From the NCBI GenBank assembly GCA_030549335.1, contig CM060197.1, positions 45,287,654-45,351,653 of the forward strand: a DNA stretch of 64,000 nucleotides, given 5' to 3'. How positions within the stretch are numbered: position 1 is the first letter of the stretch; every line of letters begins with the position of its first letter. This DNA comes from Pontederia crassipes. Lineage: Eukaryota > Streptophyta > Magnoliopsida > Commelinales > Pontederiaceae. A program made the translations under genes and the position numbers. This document shows positions 52,800 to 64,000 of the stretch, one piece after another. The notes under the pieces are model-generated. The model made no database searches, was not told the origin of the DNA, and worked only from the letters and a program-made list of their open reading frames with translations.

Positions 52800-55160
52800 A
52801 TGTTAGATTGGTACGGCAGGAACCATGCTGACAATGACAAAGCACATTCCCAACTTAATTGATGCATTCGTTTCATTCATATTAACACATTCTTATAATA
52901 TATATAATATAATGTTGGTTGTTCTACTTTTGTGCCCGCCGAGTTCGACTGATCCGCTGTCCAACGTGTCCCAAGATCTTTGAGAAGTTGTTTGCAACGT
53001 AACGTGATAGTTTCGGTGAAGCAGACAACAACATTATCCACTAACTTGCTAGACAAAATTCAAGACCTTGCGTGCATGTAATATTTTACCCTTTTGTTTT
53101 TTGGTATCCATTGGGTCCATGGAAAATATTTAAATGTCAAAAATATTAGCATCTAATTAATTTGAAGTTGAGAAAATATAACGATTTATTCTCTAATCAA
53201 AATAAAAATTTTAAGAATTAAACGCAAAATTATTAGCACCTTCAATAATTTAGACTCTATTTTATTAATAATTATTAGCACATAAAATAATTCCATATCT
53301 ATTTCAGGCTACTGGCCAATATTTTTGTTCTTATATAGCACTCTAAATCGATTGACATGTGAATTATAATTTGATGTTTAGCTGAAAATTTTAATGATGA
53401 AACTAGAAAAACATAATGTTTAAAAATAAATTCTAGTAGTTGTCTAGGTAAAATTAAAACTCAAAGAATTTTTTTTTCAGAGATAGATAAAATTACATAT
53501 GATAATTAAATATTACCTATCTTATATGATTGATATATTATAGTATTTGATAATATAAACTAGATAAATGTAAAAAAAAAATCCACTTGATATTCTACTT
53601 AAATTATGATCTAATTAAAGAACGAGTTAATTTAAAAAATAACATGAGAAAACGACTATGACAATAACAGCAAAAATATATCAAAATAAACCTATTACAA
53701 AAATTAAATACCCTTTTATTGTAATAAATTCATAATTATATAGTACACACTTGCTTCAATGTGTAATAATTTATTTAAAAAATCAGTCTGCACTTATTTT
53801 TATATTTAAAATATAAATATATTTGATAATACATGTACCTTTAATCTAAGTTAAAACATTTTTTCTGTATTTCATCTTTTTTACCACCTCAAATTGATCT
53901 CTTTTCCAAATAGTGGACCCCTACAAGAACTTATTTAGAATATGTTAATTGGTCAGGATTAATTGAGATGACTTAGTTATTGGTTCATCCCAATTCTATC
54001 ATGCATTATTGTCTTTATCATGACTAATGAGAATTAAGACTGGTTTTGATGTTAGTTTTCATGCACAAATGTAACATTAAGAATTTTATCAATATCATTA
54101 TATATTTGCAATTGTTTCATATTTTTACTTTATACAAAGTTATAATGATATGGGCATAATTATTGTCACTTCAAAGTGTACTATTATCACTCTATTTTAT
54201 CTCACAAGGATAAAAATATCCAGCACTTTCAACACTCAAATGATGAAATGATAATAATGTATTTTGGAGTTACAATAGTGATTTTCTAATAATATTATGG
54301 GGTAAAGGATATGCCATACACCTTGAGCTTAATGCATTATAGGTGTTGATGAGTCGAGTCAATTTTTCGAATTCATCTGGTTGGACCAAGAGTTTGTCCA
54401 TAATTTTTAGCGTGCCTATACAAATTTCTCCCATTTTCTACTAACTTTTGCCACATAGTCCTGAGACACACAACAACAACAACAACGAAGCCTTATCCCA
54501 CTAGGTGGGGTCGGCTACATGGATCATACGACGTCATTTCACTTTATTAAAAAAAATGGGAGACACACATTAAAAAAAATAGGTTTGTGAAATACTGATT
54601 GTTACATGGAAAAACAGTGAAACTCTATCACCAGCCACAAATTAATAAGATAAATATCTAAATTGTATTTCCTTTTGTGTTTCTTGTGTAATTGTTTCTC
54701 TTTCTTTTTCTCTTTCTCTTTCTATTGCGCAATGTATCTTGGGCTCTCTAAATTATCTAATTATATGACATTGCCTTAGTTTTTTTGTGGCATTTTATGT
54801 TATTTATTCCGAATTTTTGAATGATTTTGATTATAAGTGATTACCTTGGAATTTGTTGTTACCACTTTACCTATTTATCTCATATTGTCCGGATGGTTTG
54901 ATATCATCATAGAGCAAGTATACGTTTAAATTTCCTTTGGGCACATTTCAAACTTGAAACTTGTACGTAACTCAATTTTATAATAAAAAGAGTTGTGCTT
55001 CAATTTTCTTTTGTAGCCGTACGACTATTATTTTTGTTTTGAACTATTAATATTTGTTTGAATGGTCAACCTCATGAATATTTTAAGGTTTGACCTCCTC
55101 AGAGGTGATATATATGTATTGATAAAATCTGTTTCAACTAAAATGGCAGATAAACTTAAC
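52800..55160. other. Duplicated intergenic DNA of copy II
   Basis: Counterpart of 5340-7325, no gene. Contains the copy-II-specific stretch 53743-54148, which could be an insertion (bounded by tcataat and ttataat) or a deletion from copy I. Confidence 0.55.
54473..54559 (-). mobile_element. RTE LINE 3' end (87 bp) with 10-bp TSD
   Basis: Reverse-complemented it reads cgtcgtatgatccatgtag, then the conserved DPT-stop region and a (GTT)n tail, matching the 3' terminus of the RTE at 27450-27515. Flanked by gagacacaca at 54463-54472 and 54560-54569. Copy I has a single gagacacaca (6751-6760). This is an extremely short 5'-truncated insertion. Confidence 0.9.
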
Positions 55161-55689
55161 GTAATATATACGTATTGACAAACGGCATACACTTCATAAT
55201 AAAACTCAAAGGTGATATGAACATATCGACAAAATCCAAAGGCATAACGTCGAACCAAACGCATATCATCCATTTCAAAAAGAATTACATTATAGTATTC
55301 ATATAATTATAATTAAATATAAGAGCGAGGGGATGAAGTAAGATCAATCATCAGTATCATGGACATATAGTTTTGTGAAAATCACTCATGACCGGATACA
55401 CTTGGACAATTAATTCATATTACTGCTTACGGTTGCATAATCCACTTTTTATAATAATTTTGGTTCATTCGGTTTTGTCGCTGCGGAAAATTTTGACGCT
55501 AAGACAACATTGTTGTGACTCTCATTCAGCGCTGCGTTAGCGTTGGGTGCTAAGTTGACAATATTTTAACGGTATGTCGATTTCATTGCGCTTCTACGAT
55601 GGCGTTAAATATCAATATTAATTTTTAATATATACTTATATTTTATTTTTTTAATTACAGTATTGAAAAAAATATGTGACTTAATTTAA

Positions 55690-57255
<1,566 letters not shown>

Positions 57256-57267
57256 TTAGTGTGGAGC

Positions 57268-57282
57268 CCGCACGATGTGCGG
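57268..57282 (-). other. Helitron 3' terminal hairpin
   Basis: Six-base-pair GC-rich stem with a 3-nt loop, followed by 12 nt to the terminal CTAA. This is the expected termination signal for rolling-circle transposition. Confidence 0.85.
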
Positions 57283-57561
57283 ATAGTGTAAAAAAATATT
57301 TCATCTTTTAGTAGAATTATATTTTTATTAAATAAATAATAATTATTATAATTTTGGAAAATAGTGAAAAAAACAATTAAATTTATAAAATTATTTATTT
57401 GATTTTATTTGTGACTATTTGATTCAAAAAATGGCACAAAGAATGAAGCCTTAAATGTCCAATAAATAACCAAATATAAAATGAGAAGAAAATATTTTTT
57501 ATGTAAAAAAACAAATATTTTATATCCTAAAATGATAATATCTTAGAGTATTTTCTTTAAG

Positions 57562-57661
<100 letters not shown>

Positions 57662-60524
57662 GCCAATTAAGATAGGTTTACAAAAAGAGAATATTAAGCC
57701 AATTAAGATAGGTTTACAAAAAGAGAACAATTTTAACATAAAGATATAAGGAATCATAATTTTTTTAAAAAATATATTATTAAAGTTTATTAACTTAATT
57801 TTAACATTCACGTTTATTTATTTAATATAACAATGATATTTTTGGGGCCTTTTAATACAAATGGTGTGTATTAAGTATTAACATTAAATTTCAAATATGT
57901 CCCCATGCTATGCACCATTAATATAGAAATGTAATCTTTATCAATTTATTTATTTATTTTCTTATAAAAATATATAGACTATGTTTCTAATATTTGAGAG
58001 AACAATATTATATAACTTATTCATAATACAAATAATTTTATATCATTTTAATATTAATCTATTAACACCCGTAGACTTTGGATCTTGGACAAGAACGAAA
58101 ATAATATATCACTTGACTTTGGACCTTCATGAAGGGACTACTTATATATAAACTCATGATCATCTTTATATTTTCGCTCATGTGAAGATTGATTCTAACA
58201 ATTTTATTATTAGAAACTTATTCCTAACTTATGTTTGTATTCTATAAAATAGAAAATTAAAATATATATAAGTTTTTAAAAAATGACATAAATATATTAT
58301 TTCTTTGCACAACTTATCTAAAAAGTATATATTTTCTTGTTTTATTTGATTTTTCTATGTAAGAATAAACAATATTATTTCTTTTTACTTTGAGTAATCC
58401 ATCAGTCTCATACCATGGATTAAGGAACTCGTTAAAAATTTTCTAAGACACTAATACACAACATAAGAATTAGTCTTTTAGAACAAAAAGATGGCTTGGA
58501 TTTAGAAAACTGAAAATAATCTTGTTCATCTTTCTCCTTTTATATATTTCTTGGTATTCCTATTTTAAAATTAATTATGATGTTTCATGTCATAAATAAA
58601 AAAATATTTAGTTGCAGAATCTATTAGGTTGCAGAATTTGTATGTTTGTTGCTATAGTATTAGGAATTTCTTAAATATATAATGATTAGACTCTTCTTTT
58701 ATATATTTATATGAACAATGAATATATAGGTTTTTTAATCATTTATTATTCTAAAGGATATCATTTTTATTATAAAAGAAAGATTTTTTTCAGTTTTGAA
58801 AGTTAAATATCTAACTGATTTTTTTAACATCTCCATGACATGATTATTTAAAGGTAAATAAAGTTGTGATAACATGGATATTATTTTTATGTTACGCAGT
58901 TCAAAAATAAAATATATATATATATATATATTGCATGGGATACAACTGAACATGCCACGTGAAACATTGGCATAACGAAAAAATATAATAAAGAAAATGT
59001 ATAACAGTACTTATCATATATCTATATATATATATATAATAATTAACGTATTCACCAAAGACACTATTTTAACATTTGCGTCACAATTATATTAATCTCC
59101 TTATACTATTTACTTAAGATTTTATATGGTAATACCTCTATGTAAAACAATAGACACCAAAATAACCTAATATATATCTTTAAAAATTTAAAATAAATTT
59201 TTTAAATGGTGTTGTTAATGAATTAACTGAACAAAAATATAAATTATAGAAAATTCTAATGATGGCTGTGAATGCAGTTTTTCATATATTATTATTGCCA
59301 TACACTTGTCATTTTTCCAATAATATATAATAAATTTTACAAAATAAGCATTGTTATAGCAATTAAGACATTCACGTAAGACGATATGATATCAAACTCG
59401 GAACTCATATGTATTATTTTACTTGTAAAATATGATAATATATAAACTCTAATGTGTATATGTAATGCAAGTTTTATATTTCATTTTGAATTTAATTATT
59501 CCCTTTTGGTTTAAATTTAATTTCATACGGGAAGCAAATTCTTATAGCGTGGGAGAACTTTTTATCATTACTAGATGTGGTCAATCTCATACTCCTACTC
59601 TTATTCAAATTAAATATTTTTTATATTTCTATTTAAGCATCGCTGTTAATTAAATTTCATTATTTTCAGATATATTTATTTAGGTAATCTATCAAAATAT
59701 TTTTCCTAATATCTTGTTTGATTTTAAACACTTTTATTGAGGTAACCTTTCAATAACTAACTTCAAAATATATGAATTTTTTTAAAAAAAAATGTGGTCT
59801 GTATAGCCCAAACTTCTAAAAAAGAAAGATATTTTTTTTATTTTAATAACCAACTAACTGAATCAAAATAAATTTTGTGTTAATAATTATAGATAATGTT
59901 TTTAATAGAAATGGCATGCATTCGAACAGATAGAGGTGATGGAAATCAAAAGACATAAATTATAGAAAAGAGAGAAAAGAAAAAGAAAAAGAGAGAAATA
60001 AAAACATGAGATTATGTTATAATAATTTTTTTCCTGAAAGTAGTAACAACAATAATATAATGGACAATATAACAATAATATTCAGTATGATAAAGGTAAA
60101 ATAGTGGACAATATAACAACAAAAAGAATATATATAACAACAATCTCACACCTTAAAAAATTCAAGAATTATCTAATATTCTAAGAAAAGTGCCAAAATG
60201 TATGATAACAACTTGCATGATGCATTAATTAGTAAGTTCATTTTTTTAACTTGACGAATGATTTTACATAGCACATAGAATAATATTATGATCATTTAGC
60301 ATATGGAAAAAATGTCAAGCATATAAGAATGGAAAGAATGATAATACATGCATTGATTAAAAATAACATATTGAAGTGAGAAAAAACTTGATAGAAGATT
60401 AAGAAAAGGAAAAAATAATTGATAGAATATCTATACAATTAGGAATCTAAATTGATGACAAACTAATTCAACATTTCATAGATGAGATAACATTATTTGA
60501 GGAACATGTGAACAATTAAAGTTT

Positions 60525-60562
60525 GTAGAGAGAGAGAGAGAGAAAGAGAAAAGAGAGAGAGA
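60525..60562. repeat. (GA)n microsatellite inside the Helitron
   Basis: Mostly perfect ga units with one 'aaag' interruption. Confidence 0.8.
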
Positions 60563-61048
60563 ACGTTGTGTATTCAAGTTGGTTTCTCTAGTCTCAATAG
60601 TATTTATAAGGTGCCATCATTCAGTTGCTGTAACCATCCAATATTAATATATATAATACATATATATTAATTAATCTATCATAATATTTTTTAGAATAGT
60701 ATATTATATTATTAATTAATATTTATAGTACGTGTGAATATATTATAAAACTGTATATATCAGTATTTTCTTAGAAAAATTGCCTTTCTGATTTTATTTA
60801 TTTTTGTTCTTTCATGTGGCTCTCTTTGGCGTAACAATTTTTTATAACATATACATTTATTTAAAGTTACATAATTAATTATTTGGTGTAATACATACAC
60901 GTTAATAGGTTGACGGATAAAGTTATCCATGATTAGTTTTTATTAGTTACACGGTTACATATTCTAATGATTATAAATATTAATTAATAGTATTAATTGA
61001 TTGTTAGTTAGGCTATTACATGTTCTAATTATTATTCTTTTGAACATA

Positions 61049-61232
61049 TTTTTTTGTAAAAATAAGGACACGTGGCAACATATTATAATGCCAAGTGTCA
61101 CTTCCTCATGCAAAGTACTCTCCTTTTAATATAGTATAGATTTTTTTGTAAAAATAAGGACATGTGGCAACATATTATAATGTCAAGTGTCACTTCCTCA
61201 TGCAAAGTACTCTCTTTTTAATATAGTATAGA
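61049..61232 (-). repeat. Tandem duplication of the Helitron 5' terminus (2 x 92 bp)
   Basis: 61049-61140 and 61141-61232 differ at only a few positions. Each ends, on the minus strand, with its own TCTATACTATATTAAAA start, so the element has two adjacent 5' termini. Confidence 0.9.
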
Positions 61233-61291
61233 TATGTTTCATGATAGCTTTATCCTTGGGTTGATTAATAATTAGTCATTTGTGTTATTGA

Positions 61292-62420
61292 CATGGTTAT
61301 TAAAATCGGATCGGACTGACTGGTTCAACTGGTTCAATCACAAACTGGCAACTGGTCCGGTCAAGTTAACTGCAAAAATGGAATTCAAGTTGAATCGCCC
61401 AAAAAGTAGTATAACGATAAAAATCGGTTCAACCACTAAATCGAAAAAATTCGGTTCAACATTTAAAGTGAAAGCAAATTTAAAAATAAAGGTAAAAATA
61501 GAAAATAAAAAGTTAGAAAGAAAGGTAAAAAGTGAGAAAGTATTTGAATTAAGAATTGGTAAAAATTAAAAAGGAAATAAGTGTGGGAAATCAATATGGG
61601 AGAGGAATTAATGAAAATAGAAAAGGAAAGTATTGAAATGAAAATAAAGACTAACATAAAAAGAAGTAAGGGTGATGTATGGCAAATTAAATTAATTTAT
61701 TATCATCAAAAAATAATATCAAAGAATAAAATAAAATAATTAATAAAGTATATCAATAATAATAACTTAAAGTTTTTTATGAATATTAATCTTTTAATAT
61801 ATTTTTAAAGGTGTAAATCCAAAAAGAATTTACATGTGTAGATTCATAGTTGGATCAATATTTAATGGTAGATGTTCATTTAAAATATTTGATGATGTCA
61901 TCATGACATCAAATGATTAAAGTTATCTTAACTTTCTATATTAAGATCCACCATCACATTTCAATCCAATGGTTGGACTACACATGTAAATGCTTTATGG
62001 ATTTACACATGCATTTTTCTCTATTTTTATTATAAAAAGTAAATAAATAAGGGAATTAATGGGGAGAGAGGAATTAATGGAAATATAAAAATATTAAAAT
62101 GAAAGTAAATGAAAAATAAAGATGAGAGTGATTTATGTCAAAATTAATTAATATATTATCAACATAAAATAGTATTGAAGAATAAAATAAAAGAATTATT
62201 ATACTATATCAATAATGAAAAATAAAACTCTTTTTATAAATATTAATATTTAATTGATATTATTTTATTATATTTTATTACGAATTATAAGTATTATATA
62301 ATATTAATTATGTATATATAAATATTATAAATAATTTTGATTTAATAAAATTTCGTTGAACACGATTGAATCCGATCAAATTGGTCTAACTACAACCCAA
62401 TTAATCCGATCAAATTGATC
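61292..62420. repeat. CCGGTT-rich dispersed repeat, copy 3
   Basis: Starts 'ggttattaaaatcgg' and has ggttcaactggttcaatcac near 61321-61340, then AT- and GA-rich DNA. It closes with 'gattgaatccgatcaaattgg' and 'ccgatcaaattgatc' near 62363-62420. The 95-codon open frame (61282-61569) is lysine-rich low-complexity and not a gene. Related to 21-930 and 7466-7986. Confidence 0.5.
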
Positions 62421-62423
62421 TAA

Positions 62424-64000
62424 TCTATATTATATTAAAGAGAGAGTACTTTGCATGAGAATGTGACATGTGGCATAACAATGTATTGCCAAGTGTCCAA
62501 GTAGTGAATATTATTATAATTATCTGGATTAATTTTTTAAAGAAACATCCTGCAAGATAATCTTAAATCATTATTTCAATTGATTCATAATTAATCAATA
62601 ACTTAAAATTTAGTGAGACCGGATGTCTTTAATTTTTTAATGAGAAAAGTTGAACATAAATAATTTTTTTACGTTAACAAACCTTTATTAAAACTACATA
62701 TATAAATTATCTAATAGAAACATTTTAATAATTAAAAATCAATATTTACATATTGTACTAAAACGAGAATAGGCTTATAATTACTTTCTAAGATGTTCTT
62801 TTCAATTATAAAATGTTAAAAGACTATAGAAAAATACACTATGCATTTAAAAAAATTAAATATAATTATTTTAAATAGTTACCAATAGATAATAAATCTA
62901 TATCTATTAGTCGTATATGATTTATTCATTTCATGTGATTTCTTAGTCATATATGATTTATTTTAAATACACATTTATTCATTTCATGTGATTTGTTAGT
63001 CATATATGATTGAACAGTATTGTGCACAGTATGATTTATGATATTGTTTTAAAATAATGTAACTATATACTTACCATGTGTATACTAATTAAGTGGATAA
63101 TTAATAAATTGACAAGTGTTCCTAAGAATTTATAAGTAATTAGAATGTTAATTTACATATGCATATTATTCGCAGACTTATTTGTGAAAAGATTATTTAA
63201 TTGTTATTTTTTAAATCAGTTAAAAATAACTAATTATAATATTAAGTTATAATTAAAATAATACATGAGAAATTAAATGAACTAATTACAACAATATACA
63301 CGTGAGTTGTAAAGTCAATTATATTAATTAGGAAAAATGCAATAGATTAAACCTAACAATAGAGGTGGTTATTAAGATGTGGTTTACATGGTATATTTGA
63401 TTAGCAAGTTGAAAGGGAAAATAAGAAACTAAATATAGCAAGTTACTAAAGTAGTTTTAGAAACTAATAACTGGCTTTTGTCTTATGCACTATAAATAGG
63501 AAGGGAAATCAAAAGGATTTTGAATGCATCACTATTAATTAAATAAATTTGACCTACTCAATTTGATGTTGCTGAAGAGTGTTAGCCTGCATCACTATTT
63601 AGGTATAGATTTTGTTATATTATGCTCATATTATATTTTATCTACTCATTTTAGATTTTATTGTTAAAAACTTATATTTGTCATGGGTCATTTGTTTATA
63701 CATATTCTATTTGTGATCCTTATCCATTTTTATGCACGCAGTATTTACATATTGAAAATTTTAAATGTCATTATATATATATCATGTAGTAAATACAAAA
63801 TAAATTTTAGTTTTTGACCATTTTTTATCACATTCGGTCATTAAATATAAAATTTTTATTTATGACTGTTTTGTGACCATGTTCGATCATTTTTTTTGCT
63901 CTACAGAATATTTCCTTTATCACATAAAAATTATAATTTAAAACATTTTGGGACTTCCAAATCATATCCAATTAGTTTTCTATATATAATTATTTGTATG
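62424..64000 (+). mobile_element. Helitron 5' end, plus strand, runs off the window
   Basis: Following an A, the sequence TCTATATTATATTAAAGAG and 'gagtactttgcatgag' matches the 5' terminus of the Helitron at 57256-61232 in opposite orientation. No matching 3' hairpin/CTRR end was seen before 64000, so the element is open-ended. The interior is AT-rich with no ORF. Confidence 0.6.

Noticed and set aside
61282-61569. 95-codon lysine-rich open frame
   Set aside because: Low-complexity translation of an AT-rich dispersed repeat; related copies do not keep the frame.

Overview
This is AT-rich nuclear DNA from a flowering plant. The evidence is a CC-NB-ARC-LRR (CNL) immune receptor cluster with GT-AG introns, plus plant families of L1 and RTE non-LTR retrotransposons, solo LTRs, Helitrons, a long-TIR fold-back element and MITEs. 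Nothing bacterial or organellar was seen (no operons, rRNA or CRISPR). The plant clade cannot be fixed from the sequence. Only one gene looks intact, and most of the window is transposable elements and degraded copies of receptor genes.

Layout: (1) 1-12.7 kb is copy I of a large direct segmental duplication. It carries degenerate LRR fragments on both strands, a solo LTR (7992-9301) and a fold-back transposon (10433-11550). (2) 13.4-15.0 kb repeats part of the 9.95-12.6 kb segment. (3) 15-21 kb has no gene: a Tourist-like MITE, the end of a minus-strand LTR and another MITE-like palindrome. (4) 21.35-24.80 kb is R1, an intact minus-strand CNL with a three-exon model whose last two micro-exons encode short acidic tails. 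(5) 25.4-27.5 kb is a 5'-truncated RTE LINE with its target-site duplication (TSD). (6) 28.38-36.87 kb is an L1-type LINE, minus strand, flanked by an 11-bp TSD and split by a 2.9-kb LTR-like insertion. (7) 37.2-38.3 kb (R2) and 42.1-44.6 kb (R3) are truncated CNL pseudogenes, head-to-tail with R1. (8) 45.3-57.3 kb is copy II of the segmental duplication, with a different solo LTR, a tandemly duplicated LRR fragment and a tiny RTE 3' end. (9) 57.26-61.23 kb is a minus-strand non-autonomous Helitron inserted in copy II. (10) 61.3-64 kb holds a CCGGTT-rich dispersed repeat and the 5' end of a second Helitron that runs off the window.

How the parts relate: R1, R2 and R3 were a tandem head-to-tail CNL array. 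Subtracting the three retrotransposons between R1 and R2 leaves only about 1.7 kb between them. Copies I and II act as natural empty-site/filled-site controls for each other, so insertion points of the solo LTRs, fold-back element, RTE fragment and Helitron can be read directly with their target duplications. The most unusual coding observation is the pair of homologous phase-0 acidic micro-exons at the 3' end of R1, conserved in R2, with a third decayed copy downstream.
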